Source of the DNA: JANQGH01 sp039177555
Lineage (GTDB): Bacteria; Pseudomonadota; Alphaproteobacteria; DSM-16000; Inquilinaceae
Length of the DNA stretch: 64,000 bases
Direction of reading: 5' to 3'
NCBI GenBank assembly: GCA_039177555.1
Contig: JBCDFV010000015.1
Span: 1 to 64,000 of the forward strand
The notes under the pieces were generated by a model. It worked only from the letters and a program-made list of their open reading frames with translations, ran no database searches and was not told the DNA's origin. Shown here piece after piece: positions 55,570 through 64,000 of the stretch; the stretch's first letter is position 1; every line of letters begins with the position of its first letter. The position numbers and the translations under genes are program-made.

Positions 55570-56806
55570 AGCGCAGCGCCTCGACCGGGTGCAGGCGCGC
55601 GGCGCGCCAGGACGGGTAAAGGGTCGCCAGGAACGACAGGCCGATCGACATCACCACGATGCCGATGACCTGGGCGTAGTCGATTTCCGACGGCAGTTGG
55701 CTAAGGAAATAGAACTCGGCCGGGAACAGCTCCCGCCCCGTCACCTCCTGCAGCCAGGCGCGGATCGATTCCAGATTCTCGGCGATCAGCAAGCCCAGGA
55801 TGAAGCCGGAGAGCGTGCCGACCACGCCGATGAACGAGCCGGTAATCAAGAAGATGCGCATGATCATGCCGCGCGTCGCGCCCATGGTGCGCAGGATGGC
55901 GATGGCGCGGCCCTTGTCCTTCACCAGCATCACCAGGCCGGAGATGATGTTGAAGGCGGCAACCAGGATGATCATGGTCAGGATCGCGAACATCACGTTG
56001 CGTTCGACCTGCAGCACGTCGATGAAGCCTGAATTGGCCTGCTGCCAGTCCCAGATCCGCCCTTCGCCGCCGATCACCGCACGGATCTCTTCGCGCATCG
56101 CATCGAGGTTTTCCGCATCGTCCAGGAAAATCTCCAGCGCGGTCACCCCGTCCGGCTGCTGGTAGAAGATCTGCGCCGCCTCCAGCGGCATGTAGATGTA
56201 GAGGTTGTCGTATTCGAAGATGCCGGCGTTGAAGATCCCGGCGATGGTGAACGCGCGCTGCCTAAGCTGGGTGCCAAAAGCGGTGTTCGCCGTCGCAGGC
56301 GACACCAGGGTCAGCGTGTCGCCCAAACCCAGCCCCAGCCGCGCCGCCATGCGATAGCCGATGGCGATGGTGTCGGGGCCGGCGAACGGCACCGCAGGGT
56401 CGGCCAACAGATCCTCCGAAAAGGCCGGGCGGCTCAAGAAATCCTCCGGGCGCACGCCACGGACCGGGCCGCCGAAGGGCTGGCGGCCAAGGCTGAAGGC
56501 CTGGCCCTCGATCGTGGGATAGACGGCGGTGACGCCGTCGATTTCGAGCAGCTGTTCGGTCAGGCCGGCGTAGTTGGTCAGGCCCTCGTCGCTCCACGAA
56601 TAGACCGACAGGTGGCCGCTCAGCCGCAGGATCTGGCCGACCAGTTCGCTGCGGAAGCCGTTGAAGACCGACATCACGACGATCAACGTCGCCACGCCCA
56701 GCGCAATGCCGAGCAGCGAAAAGGTCGTGATGACCGAGATGAAGCCCTCGCGCCGGCGCGCGCGCAGATACCGGAACGCCACCAACCGTTCGAAACCGCT
56801 GAACAT
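55562..56806 (-). CDS. lolC: Lipoprotein-releasing ABC transporter permease LolC/E
   Basis: A 414-residue permease with one N-terminal helix (ITTFSLLGIALGVATLIVVMSVF), a large periplasmic domain (residues about 50-265) and three C-terminal helices, the MacB/LolC topology. It starts with FERLVAFRYLRARRREGFISV, a strong LolC/E signature. A single LolC/E-type gene beside lolD is normal for alphaproteobacteria. It follows proS on the same strand with a gap of about 100 bp, an arrangement common in alphaproteobacteria, and may be co-transcribed. Confidence 0.94.
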   Translation of the reverse strand: MFSGFERLVAFRYLRARRREGFISVITTFSLLGIALGVATLIVVMSVFNGFRSELVGQILRLSGHLSVYSWSDEGLTNYAGLTEQLLEIDGVTAVYPTIEGQAFSLGRQPFGGPVRGVRPEDFLSRPAFSEDLLADPAVPFAGPDTIAIGYRMAARLGLGLGDTLTLVSPATANTAFGTQLRQRAFTIAGIFNAGIFEYDNLYIYMPLEAAQIFYQQPDGVTALEIFLDDAENLDAMREEIRAVIGGEGRIWDWQQANSGFIDVLQVERNVMFAILTMIILVAAFNIISGLVMLVKDKGRAIAILRTMGATRGMIMRIFLITGSFIGVVGTLSGFILGLLIAENLESIRAWLQEVTGRELFPAEFYFLSQLPSEIDYAQVIGIVVMSIGLSFLATLYPSWRAARLHPVEALRYE

Positions 56807-56907
56807 GCCTATGTACCTGCCGGATGTCGGATCAATGCCGGCATTGATCTGCTGGCCAAATGCGGCGAGAGGGCGATGGCTGCCCGGCGCGCTGCCACCG
56901 TGCGACC

Positions 56908-58245
56908 TTAAAGCACATGGGCGCCGGTCAGCCGGCCGATCGCCGCTTCGAGGCTCAATTCGTCGCGTTCGCCCGTTGCCCGGCGCTTCAGTTCGACCAT
57001 GCCGGCCTTTAGGCCGCGTGGCCCGACGATCAACTGACGCGGCAGCCCGATCAGGTCCATATCGGCGAATTTCGCCCCTGCCCGTTCGGACCGATCATCG
57101 TAAAGCGTCTCGACACCGGCAGCGTTCAATCTCTGGTAGATGTCGTCGCAGGCCCGGTCGCAATCCTCGTCGCCGGACTTCAGATTGATCAGCCCGACCT
57201 GATAGGGCGCCACCGGTTCCGGCCAGATGATGCCGTCCTCGTCATGGCTGGCTTCGATGATCGCGCCCACGAGCCGCGACACGCCGATACCGTACGAGCC
57301 CATATGGACGTCCACCGGATGTCCGTCGGCGTCGGCCACCGCGGCCTTCATCGGCTCGGAGTATTTGGTGCCGAAATAGAACACCTGACCGACCTCGATC
57401 CCCCGCCCCTCGTAGCGCCGATCCGCCGGCACCTCGGCGGCGAAGCGCTCAGCATCGTGCTTTTCGTCCGTCCGCGCGTAATGGCTGGTGAAGCGCGTCA
57501 TCAGCGCCTCAAGCCCGGCATGGTCGTCATAGTCGATGCCGCCATCGAGCACGTCCAGCTCCAGCGCCTGGCGGTCGCAGAAGACGCCGCTCTCGCCCGT
57601 ATCGGCCAGCACGATGAACTCGTGGCTGAGATCGCCGCCGATCGGTCCGGTATCGGCCTCCATCGGGATGGCCTGCAGGCCCATGCGGGCGAAGGTTCTG
57701 AGATAGGACGCGAACATCTTGGCATAGGAGACGCGCGCCGCCTCGTAGCTGAGATCGAAGGAATAGCTGTCCTTCATCAGGAACTCGCGGCCGCGCATGA
57801 CACCAAAGCGCGGGCGGATCTCGTCGCGGAACTTCCACTGGATGTGATAGAGCAGTTGCGGCAGTTCGCGGTAGCTCTTGGTGGCACTGCGGAAGATATC
57901 GGTGATCATTTCCTCGTTGGTCGGGCCGAACAGCAGCTTGCGCTCGTGCCGGTCCTCGATGCGCAGCATCTCCTTGCCGTAATCGTCATAGCGCCCGCTC
58001 TCGATCCACAGATCGGCCGGCTGGATCGTCGGCATCAGCAGTTCCTGACAGCCGGCGCGGTCCTGTTCCTCGCGCACGATCTGCTCGATCTTGCGCAAGA
58101 CGCGATAACCCAGGGGCAGCCAGGCGTAGATGCCGGCGCTGGTCTGGCGGACCATGCCGGCACGCAGCATCAGGCGATGCGAGACGATCTGCGCCTCGGC
58201 GGGCGTTTCCTTCAAGGTGGGCAGTAAGAAGCGGGACAAGCGCAT
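56908..58245 (-). CDS. proS: Prolyl-tRNA synthetase (short, alphaproteobacterial type)
   Basis: A 445-residue class II synthetase. Motif 1 region AGMVRQTSAGIYAWLPLG, motif 2 KFRDEIRPRFGVMRGREFLMKDSYSF (in parts) and motif 3 GIGVSRLVGAIIE are present, followed by the anticodon-binding domain. The INS editing insertion of E. coli ProS is reduced, which explains the length and is the usual alphaproteobacterial form. Upstream on the same strand lie a small-RNA candidate and its terminator, so proS probably has its own promoter within 58246-58478. Confidence 0.95.
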   Translation of the reverse strand: MRLSRFLLPTLKETPAEAQIVSHRLMLRAGMVRQTSAGIYAWLPLGYRVLRKIEQIVREEQDRAGCQELLMPTIQPADLWIESGRYDDYGKEMLRIEDRHERKLLFGPTNEEMITDIFRSATKSYRELPQLLYHIQWKFRDEIRPRFGVMRGREFLMKDSYSFDLSYEAARVSYAKMFASYLRTFARMGLQAIPMEADTGPIGGDLSHEFIVLADTGESGVFCDRQALELDVLDGGIDYDDHAGLEALMTRFTSHYARTDEKHDAERFAAEVPADRRYEGRGIEVGQVFYFGTKYSEPMKAAVADADGHPVDVHMGSYGIGVSRLVGAIIEASHDEDGIIWPEPVAPYQVGLINLKSGDEDCDRACDDIYQRLNAAGVETLYDDRSERAGAKFADMDLIGLPRQLIVGPRGLKAGMVELKRRATGERDELSLEAAIGRLTGAHVL

Positions 58246-58478
58246 GGAACCAAGGCCGGCTAGTGACTAACGGGAGGGCGATAAGCAGCGATCGGCGAAG
58301 CCGGCGGACTGTAGGCAAAGCGTTTGAGCATGTCCAACCGAGAGACGATGAAAGCGATCCCCGATGCGGCAAAAAGCAGCGTTGCGTCGCGCATCACGCG
58401 GTCCGGCAAACATAATGTCGAATTCTGCAAGAATCTTGGTGACTTGGCCGCGCGCATTGGCTAGCTTGGCCGCCCAAG

Positions 58479-58562
58479 AAAAAAGGACCGCACCCGGTTA
58501 GGGGCACGGCCCAAGTTTAGGGAGGAATCGCCACCAGGCGAAATCAGGGCGAACCCTGATCG
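58479..58562 (-). ncRNA. Putative alpha-r8/suhB (MmgR-like) small RNA
   Basis: Read on the minus strand from about 58562: stem-loop 1 is ATCAGGG-TTCG-CCCTGAT (58560-58543), stem-loop 2 is TCGCC-TGGT-GGCGA (58541-58528), then the single-stranded TTCCTCCCT (58527-58519). It ends in an 11-bp terminator stem (58512-58502 with 58495-58485, three G-U pairs) and six T's (58484-58479). The unpaired CU-rich, anti-ribosome-binding-site motif followed by AAACTTGG and a terminator is how I remember the alpha-r8/suhB family. A TTGCCT (58597-58592), 17-nt spacer, CAATTT (58574-58569) promoter fits a start near 58562. Confidence 0.65.
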
Positions 58563-58589
58563 TTGATCAAATTGGTGGATGCGACTGGC

Positions 58590-58625
58590 TAAGGCAAGGT
58601 CTGAATGGCGTTGCCTTATTTTTTT
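58590..58625 (+). terminator. Intrinsic terminator on the plus strand facing the sRNA
   Basis: TAAGGCAA (58590-58597) pairs perfectly with TTGCCTTA (58611-58618) around a 13-nt loop, followed by seven T's (58619-58625). No plus-strand gene lies upstream; it overlaps the proposed -35 of the small RNA on the other strand. Confidence 0.6.
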
Positions 58626-58739
58626 GTCTGAAAAATCAGCGATTTGAACGAAATTTGATCAAACGCCGTTTTGTCGTGCAATCGGTTGCCTATGATCTAG
58701 TCACAGCGACGCCCGCAATTGTGGCTCAACGAGCGCGAG

Positions 58740-58795
58740 GTGACGGGCGCAAGGTGACGGACACAACGTCACGGGCGCAACGTGACGGGCGCCGG
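58740..58795. repeat. Four tandem 14-bp repeats
   Basis: Four consecutive 14-nt units of the form GTGACGGGCGCAA(G/C) at 58740-58753, 58754-58767, 58768-58781 and 58782-58795, each with at most a few mismatches. The unit length is not a multiple of three and the region lies upstream of the signal peptide of the MscS-type gene, so it is probably non-coding leader DNA. Confidence 0.7.
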
Positions 58796-58897
58796 GGCGG
58801 CCGAGATCCGAACGCGTCTGCAGGTCCTAATTGTGAAGCCTCGCGCAATTATTGTAGTCTGCTGATCCCCACATTCGTGACGGCGAACTACGCTCCC

Positions 58898-61168
58898 ATG
58901 CTGCGGTTCTTTTTCGGCCTTTCCCTGGCCATCTGGCTATCCTTATCAGTTGGCATCGCCGACGCCCAGTTGCCGCTGACGTCCGGCACGGCGGAGAGCG
59001 AGGCCGCAACACCTGCCCTGCCGGATGAACTGACGCCCGCGACCATCCGCGAAATGGTGTCGCGCCTGTCCGACGAGGATGTGCGCACGCTTCTGATCGA
59101 GCGGCTGGATGCGGTTGCGGAGAGCACCGATGCGGCGGCGCAGGGTCAGAGCTTTGGCCAGTTTCTGGAATCCTCGGCTTACGGCGTCGCGGACTCCATC
59201 GCGGTGTCGACCGTACGCATCCCGGCCATGTTCGGCGGCGTTGTCGAGGGGTTCACCAACTTCGGCATTGCCCAAGGCTGGGGCGGGGTCGCGCGGACGA
59301 TCGGCCTGTTGCTGGCCGTTATCGCCTGCGGCGCGGTCGGCGCTGTGGCCGTCAGCGCGTTTGCCAGAAAGTGGCGGGCGAACATCCGGGAGACCACGGC
59401 GCCGGTCTCGCTCCGGCAAACGCTGAAGGCTCTGTCACAGCGTCTGGCGCTGGACATTGGCGGGCTGCTGGCGTTCTTCATCGTCACCCGGCTAATCATC
59501 GCCTACGTCATCCCGGCGGACGACGCGGCCCTCATCCGGCTTACGACCTTCTGCTTTGTGCTGCTGCCCTGGTTCTCATTGACCCTGACGCGGTTCCTGC
59601 TGGCGCCCCATCGGCCGGAATTGCGCCTCGTCTACACCGACGACTGGACGGCCAGATTCTCGCATTGGAACATGTTCGGCCTCGCCTTGCTGCTCGGCTT
59701 TTCGATCTGGATCATCACCTTCCTGCATTGGAACGGCGTTCCGCGCGGTGACTTGCGGCTTGGCTTTTGGCTGAACCTGACGATTTTCGTCTGGCTGGTC
59801 TACGCGGTTTACCGCACGCGGCACGGGCTGGTCAGCATGCTGGCCGGCGGGGACCGCGAAGTGACCCGCGCCGAGGTTTGGGTCGCGCGCGCCTATCCCT
59901 GGTTCGCCATGTTCATGATCGTATTCACCTGGCTGATCGTCGAGGTGCTGGCCTATCAGCAGATGTGGCACCTGCTCGACGGTCGCCAGTTCGTGACCCT
60001 TGTCATAATCCTGTTCGCCCCGGCGCTGGACACGCTCATTCGCGGGCTGGTGAAGCATTTAGCCCCGCCGATGACGGGCGAAGGCGAGATTGCGGAACGG
60101 GCCTATCATTCGACCAAGCGCAGCTACATCCGCATCGGCCGGGTCATCGTGTTCGCACTAGTCGTCGTGATCATCGCCCGGCTCTGGCAACTCGACATCG
60201 GCAATCTGGCGTCCGCCAGTGTCGGTGCCCGTGCGGCCGGCCGGGTCATTCAGGTCTTGAGCGTGGTCGCGATCGGCTATCTGGTCTGGGAGATCGTTAG
60301 CCTCTGGATCAACCGGCGCCTGGCCGCCGAGCAGACGGCCGCCGGCTTTGATCTCAATGCCGAGGAACCGGGCGGCGGCGAAGGCGGCGGTACGGGTGGC
60401 TCGCGCATGTCCAGCGTGCTGCCGCTGGTCAGGTGGGGGGCCCAGGCCGCGATCATCACCATCACCCTGTTGATCGCGCTCGGCGACATCGGCATCGACA
60501 TCACGCCCTTGCTGGCCGGTGCCGGCATTGTTGGCCTGGCCATTGGCTTTGGCGCGCAAAAGCTGGTGACCGACGTCGTCTCCGGTATGTTCTTCCTGAT
60601 CGACGATGCCTTTCGGGTCGGCGAATACATCGATGTCGGCGGCACCTTGGGCACGGTGGAAAAAATCTCGCTTCGATCCCTGCGCCTGCGCCACCACCGC
60701 GGGACCGTGCATACCATTCCCTATGGCGAGATCCCCAAGGTCGCGAACTTCTCGCGCGATTGGGTGATCATGAAACTGCGCTTTACCGTGCCGTTCGATA
60801 CCGACCTGAACAAGGTCAAGAAGATCTTCAAGCAGATCGGCCGGGAAATGATGGAAGTGCCCGAATACGCCGAAGACTTCATCCAGCCATTCAAGTCGCA
60901 AGGCGTGCTGGAGGTCGACGATGTCGGCATCGTCGTGCGCGGCAAGTTCATGGCCAAACCCGGCAAACAGTTCGTGCTGCGCAAGGAAATCTATGGCCGG
61001 GTGCAAAAGGCCTTCGACGACAACGGCATCCAGTTCGCCCGTAAGGAGGTCCGCGTGAAGATCGACGGCGCGAATGCGGACGAGTTGAGCGACGTCGACA
61101 TGCAGGCGATCGGATCGGCCGCGTCGGAAGCGGCAGAGCAGGCCCTAGAGCCAAAACCCGCCACCTAG
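58898..61168 (+). CDS. Large MscS-family mechanosensitive channel
   Basis: A 756-residue protein. A signal peptide (MLRFFFGLSLAIWLSLSVG, cleavage near ADAQ) is followed by a periplasmic segment of about 110 residues, several membrane helices (about residues 125-500) and the MscS core: pore helix GAGIVGLAIGFGAQKLVTDV (near 540-560), IDDAFRVGEYIDVGG and the beta domain SLRLRHHRGTVHTIPYGEI. A C-terminal alpha/beta domain follows. The architecture resembles YbiO/YnaI-type large channels. ATG 58898 is chosen because the signal peptide starts there; the open frame from TTG 58655 crosses a tandem repeat. Confidence 0.9.
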   Translation: MLRFFFGLSLAIWLSLSVGIADAQLPLTSGTAESEAATPALPDELTPATIREMVSRLSDEDVRTLLIERLDAVAESTDAAAQGQSFGQFLESSAYGVADSIAVSTVRIPAMFGGVVEGFTNFGIAQGWGGVARTIGLLLAVIACGAVGAVAVSAFARKWRANIRETTAPVSLRQTLKALSQRLALDIGGLLAFFIVTRLIIAYVIPADDAALIRLTTFCFVLLPWFSLTLTRFLLAPHRPELRLVYTDDWTARFSHWNMFGLALLLGFSIWIITFLHWNGVPRGDLRLGFWLNLTIFVWLVYAVYRTRHGLVSMLAGGDREVTRAEVWVARAYPWFAMFMIVFTWLIVEVLAYQQMWHLLDGRQFVTLVIILFAPALDTLIRGLVKHLAPPMTGEGEIAERAYHSTKRSYIRIGRVIVFALVVVIIARLWQLDIGNLASASVGARAAGRVIQVLSVVAIGYLVWEIVSLWINRRLAAEQTAAGFDLNAEEPGGGEGGGTGGSRMSSVLPLVRWGAQAAIITITLLIALGDIGIDITPLLAGAGIVGLAIGFGAQKLVTDVVSGMFFLIDDAFRVGEYIDVGGTLGTVEKISLRSLRLRHHRGTVHTIPYGEIPKVANFSRDWVIMKLRFTVPFDTDLNKVKKIFKQIGREMMEVPEYAEDFIQPFKSQGVLEVDDVGIVVRGKFMAKPGKQFVLRKEIYGRVQKAFDDNGIQFARKEVRVKIDGANADELSDVDMQAIGSAASEAAEQALEPKPAT

Positions 61169-61290
61169 ATCCCCAGAGGCATGGTAGCCGATGTCAGGCG
61201 ATCAAACGGTCGCTGATGGCGCTCTCCGATTGACTCTCAACAGATAATGGACCATGGTCCACCCAACGGACCAACCAGCGCGCGCAGGCC

Positions 61291-64000
61291 ATGCCAGCCC
61301 GCAAAGACGGGGAGGATATGCGGCTTTTTTCCCACGCCAGCCGCCCGGTGCATTTGGGCCCCTACCCCATGGAGCGGCTCGGCCGGTCGCGCGGCCCGGT
61401 CGATCTGGAGCAGGTTGCCGGCGACGGCACGTTGGTGCCCCACTTTGACGATCATCATTTGGGACAGTCGCTGAGCGACTGTCTGTGCGCCCTGGACGCG
61501 GTCCGCGACGGCGACGTGAACCCGAAAGTGGCGCAAATCCCCGAAGACCCGACCGAGCGGGCCAGGCATTTGAAGGCCGCCGGCTACTTTCTCGACAGCT
61601 CACTGGTCGGCATTTGCGCCCTGACGGATGTGCACCGTCTTGACGCGCCCCTGGAACATCCGTCGTTGCATACGACGTCGTACGAAGCCTCGACCGAGAA
61701 GCTGCGCCTGCGCTTCAACCCCATCGCGGTCTTGCGTCAAATGAAGCGCTCGATGGAGTTGTCCAGACAGCCCATCGACGATCACCGGTTTGCCCTGGTC
61801 TTCGCGCTTGACTACCCCAGAGACCCGCAGCCGGACGAGCCTGGGGCGGAATGGATCGGCGGTTTGCAGGAATGGCGCGCGGCCGTCCGCACGGCCGAAA
61901 CCGCGACAGTACTCGCCAACTATCTGCGCCTGCTGGGCTTTTCCGCCCGCAGCCATTCGGCGACCACAAGCGACGTGAACCTGAACCGGCTTGCCGTTTC
62001 GGCCGGGCTGGCCATTCCCCAACGCGACGGCGCGATCGCAAACCCGTTTTTCGGACCCCGCTTCGGTTTGGCGGCGGTAACCACCGGCATGACCCTGGCG
62101 CCCGACGCGCCGTTACGGTCGCAGACGGTTCGCGACCGTGTTCGCGCCAAGGGCGTCGGCTGGTGGGCGGGATCGGCCAGCCCGAAAAACCCGTGGAACC
62201 GGGTCGAGTTCAAGAAGCGAACTTACAAAGACAGCCGCTTTCCAACCGAGAAGCTGAAGCGCGTCGAAAAGACCACCAATCTCATCGACGAGGACCGCAT
62301 TCCGCGCGTGCCGAAAAGCAGCGAGTTCTTCCTGCGTGCGGCCTTCGGTGATCTGGGTGAAGGGCCGATGGAGGCATCGGCCGACGGCTATTCGGTCGCC
62401 AAGGCGCCGATGGCGGCCGCCCTGCGCACGGCGCTGAACGTCTACTCCCTCTTGCAACGCGGCGATCCGGCCCCGGACCGTCGCGCGGCCGACCACGCCG
62501 ATCCGAAGCGGAACGCCGATATCGTCAAGGCGACGATGCACTTCCTGGGCACCGACATCGCCGGCGTCTCGCGCGCGCCGGACTGGGTCTGGTATTCGCA
62601 CCGCCAGGACGGCTCCGAAATGCCGGTGGCGCACCCAAACGCGGTTTCGGTCATGATCGACCAGGGCTACGAGACCATGGACGGCGCCAGCGGCGACGAC
62701 TGGATTTCAAGCGCGCAATCCATGCGCACCTACGCCCGCGCCGGCCTCATCTGTGGCGTCGTCGGCCTGCATCTGCGCCGGCTCGGCTATGACGCGACGG
62801 CCCATTCCGCCGCCGACAGCGATGTAATCCAGATGCCGCTGGTGCTGTTGGCCGGCCTGGGCGAGGTCAGCCGGATCGGCGAGACCATTTTGAACCCGTT
62901 CCTGGGGCCGCGCCTGAAAACCGGCATTCTGACCACCGACTTTCCGATGGAACCGGACAGGCCGATCGATTTTGGTCTGCAGAACTTCTGCCAGTCCTGC
63001 AACAAATGCGCGCGCGAGTGCCCGTCCGGCGCGATCTCGTCGGGGCCGAAGGTGATGTTCAACGGCTATGAGATCTGGAAGGCGGACGTCGAGAAGTGCA
63101 CGCGGTACCGCTTGACCAATCTCGGCGGGTCCATGTGCGGCCGATGCATGAAGATGTGCCCTTGGAACCTGGAGGGGCTGGTCAAAGAGGCCCCGTTCCG
63201 CTGGGCCGCGATGCACATGCCGAAGGCCGCGAAATGGATCGCGCGGCTGGATGACTGGATCGGGCGGGGCCGGATCAACCCGGCGAAGAAATGGTGGTGG
63301 GACGTCGCCAATGACGGCAGCGGTACGATCGCCCCAGCCAAGGAGGTCAATCGCCGTGACCTGAACACGCATATCGACCTGAAATACGAAGACCAGACGC
63401 TGGCCTGCTATCCCGCCGACCTGTCGCCGCCGCCCTTTCCCATGCCGCATCCCGTCGACCGGGAAGCGGGCATCGAGGCCTATCGGGGCCTGATCTCGCC
63501 CGACGCGTACAAGGCGCGGCTGGACAAGGGCGAGACGGACGATCTGGTGCCGCCCTTGCCACGGATCGGCGACGAGCCGCCGGTGATTGTCGCCAAGGTC
63601 GCCGATCGGCGACATGGATCGGCCGACGGCACCATCGACCTGTTCGAATTTGCCACAGATGACGGCTCCGACCTGCCGGCCTTTGGCGCGGGTGCGCATA
63701 TCGACGTGACGATCACGCCGCGCTTTATTCGCCAATACTCGCTGGCTGGCGATCCGGCCGACCGGTCGAGATACCTGATCGGCGTGTTGCGCGAGGAAGA
63801 TGGTCGCGGCGGGTCGAAGAGGATCCATCAGATGCTGTCGGCCGGCAAGCCGGTGATCATCTCCCGCCCCCGCAACCACTTCCCGATCATCGAGGAAGCC
63901 AAGCGCCATCTGCTGCTGGCCGGCGGCATCGGCATCACGCCCTTCGTCGCCATGGGTCATCAACTTCATCGCGATGGCGCCGACTTCCACCTGTTCTACA
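61291..64000 (+). CDS. Self-sufficient reductive dehalogenase (RdhA fused to ferredoxin reductase), partial
   Basis: At least 903 residues, open to the window edge. Residues about 10-560 match a cobalamin-dependent RdhA core (RPVHLGPYPMERL, ALVFALDYPRDPQPDE, WVWYSHRQDGSEMP, GVVGLHLRRLGYDATAHSA). Two ferredoxin motifs follow: CQSCNKCARECP (C567, C570, C573, C577) and C603 with CGRCMKMCP (C616, C619, C623). From about residue 760 an FNR/phthalate-dioxygenase-reductase-like domain begins (RQYSLAGDP at 814, GRGGSKRIH, RNHF, AGGIGITP at 877-884); a C-terminal [2Fe-2S] domain is expected beyond 64000. No Tat signal is seen, as in catabolic NAD(P)H-driven dehalogenases. ATG 61318 is an alternative start. 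Confidence 0.88.
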   Translation, partial: MPARKDGEDMRLFSHASRPVHLGPYPMERLGRSRGPVDLEQVAGDGTLVPHFDDHHLGQSLSDCLCALDAVRDGDVNPKVAQIPEDPTERARHLKAAGYFLDSSLVGICALTDVHRLDAPLEHPSLHTTSYEASTEKLRLRFNPIAVLRQMKRSMELSRQPIDDHRFALVFALDYPRDPQPDEPGAEWIGGLQEWRAAVRTAETATVLANYLRLLGFSARSHSATTSDVNLNRLAVSAGLAIPQRDGAIANPFFGPRFGLAAVTTGMTLAPDAPLRSQTVRDRVRAKGVGWWAGSASPKNPWNRVEFKKRTYKDSRFPTEKLKRVEKTTNLIDEDRIPRVPKSSEFFLRAAFGDLGEGPMEASADGYSVAKAPMAAALRTALNVYSLLQRGDPAPDRRAADHADPKRNADIVKATMHFLGTDIAGVSRAPDWVWYSHRQDGSEMPVAHPNAVSVMIDQGYETMDGASGDDWISSAQSMRTYARAGLICGVVGLHLRRLGYDATAHSAADSDVIQMPLVLLAGLGEVSRIGETILNPFLGPRLKTGILTTDFPMEPDRPIDFGLQNFCQSCNKCARECPSGAISSGPKVMFNGYEIWKADVEKCTRYRLTNLGGSMCGRCMKMCPWNLEGLVKEAPFRWAAMHMPKAAKWIARLDDWIGRGRINPAKKWWWDVANDGSGTIAPAKEVNRRDLNTHIDLKYEDQTLACYPADLSPPPFPMPHPVDREAGIEAYRGLISPDAYKARLDKGETDDLVPPLPRIGDEPPVIVAKVADRRHGSADGTIDLFEFATDDGSDLPAFGAGAHIDVTITPRFIRQYSLAGDPADRSRYLIGVLREEDGRGGSKRIHQMLSAGKPVIISRPRNHFPIIEEAKRHLLLAGGIGITPFVAMGHQLHRDGADFHLFY

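Noticed and set aside
58260..58457. 65-codon minus-strand frame between proS and the small RNA, with one hydrophobic stretch
   Set aside because: No convincing ribosome-binding site, no family resemblance, and the region is likely the proS promoter and leader; it cannot be excluded but is not supported.
58655..58897. N-terminal extension of the MscS-type channel from a TTG start
   Set aside because: The extension runs through a 14-bp tandem repeat, is unlike any channel, and would bury the clear signal peptide that starts at 58898.
62707..63990. Long minus-strand frame of 427 codons opposite the reductive dehalogenase
   Set aside because: It is the complement of a gene with strong cysteine motifs and domain order; its own product is rich in Arg, His and Gly without a family pattern, as usual for antisense frames in GC-rich DNA.

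Overview
The window is chromosomal DNA of a GC-rich alphaproteobacterium, most likely an environmental (perhaps marine) relative of the Rhodospirillales. This is inferred from the gatCAB operon, the pyrB-pyrC-plsY-dprA-topA-rnr block with an alphaproteobacterial-type degenerate dihydroorotase, the short prolyl-tRNA synthetase, EipB-type envelope proteins, sdhE-mfd facing recG, and a putative alpha-r8/suhB-type small RNA. No rRNA, tRNA, prophage or CRISPR array was seen.

Layout. 1-3340: an AT-richer scar holding the tail of an IS481-type transposase, an orphan multi-pass membrane protein, and two long perfect hairpins sharing one 16-bp arm; inside it sits a GC-rich gene fusing a cysteine-less peroxiredoxin-like domain to a 2-oxoglutarate/Fe(II) oxygenase. 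3360-14835: housekeeping genes (gatB, gatA, gatC, ruvX, pyrB, pseudo-pyrC, plsY) with transporters and a class III CoA-transferase. 14977-16164: a two-gene encapsulin iron compartment (EncFtn cargo and shell) set between plsY and dprA. 16254-26575: OmpA-like lipoprotein, dprA, topA, rnr, an S41 protease, rpmG and dinB. 26597-31895: two tandem EipB-like envelope proteins, a sulfide-detoxification pair, an HD phosphohydrolase, an IalB-like and a DsbA-like protein. 31892-38393: mfd, sdhE, recG and a DUF2239 gene preceded by two strong palindromic operators.

38709-45668 is accessory: a TAXI-type TRAP transporter, a Tat-exported SDR with the insert typical of mycofactocin-coupled enzymes facing a TetR regulator, a second SDR and a zinc-less MDR reductase. 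45693-54866 is the most coherent metabolic unit: a seven-gene minus-strand operon acnD-prpF-rraA-like-tctC-tctB-tctA-prpB facing an IclR regulator. It looks like uptake of a tricarboxylate followed by methylcitrate-cycle chemistry, without the synthase prpC. 54856-58245 carries lolD, lolC and proS. The gap 58246-58897 holds the small-RNA candidate, a terminator on the opposite strand and a 14-bp tandem repeat, followed by a large MscS-type channel.

61291 to the window end is an incomplete gene for a self-contained catabolic-type reductive dehalogenase: a cobalamin-dependent RdhA core and two [4Fe-4S] motifs fused to a ferredoxin-reductase-like domain. It runs off the right edge.

Many neighbouring genes overlap by 4 bp (ATGA or GTGA), and three convergent pairs share overlapping stop codons (CTAG or TTAA). 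The strongest leads are the tricarboxylate operon, the reductive dehalogenase, the small RNA, the DUF2239 operators and the palindrome pair.
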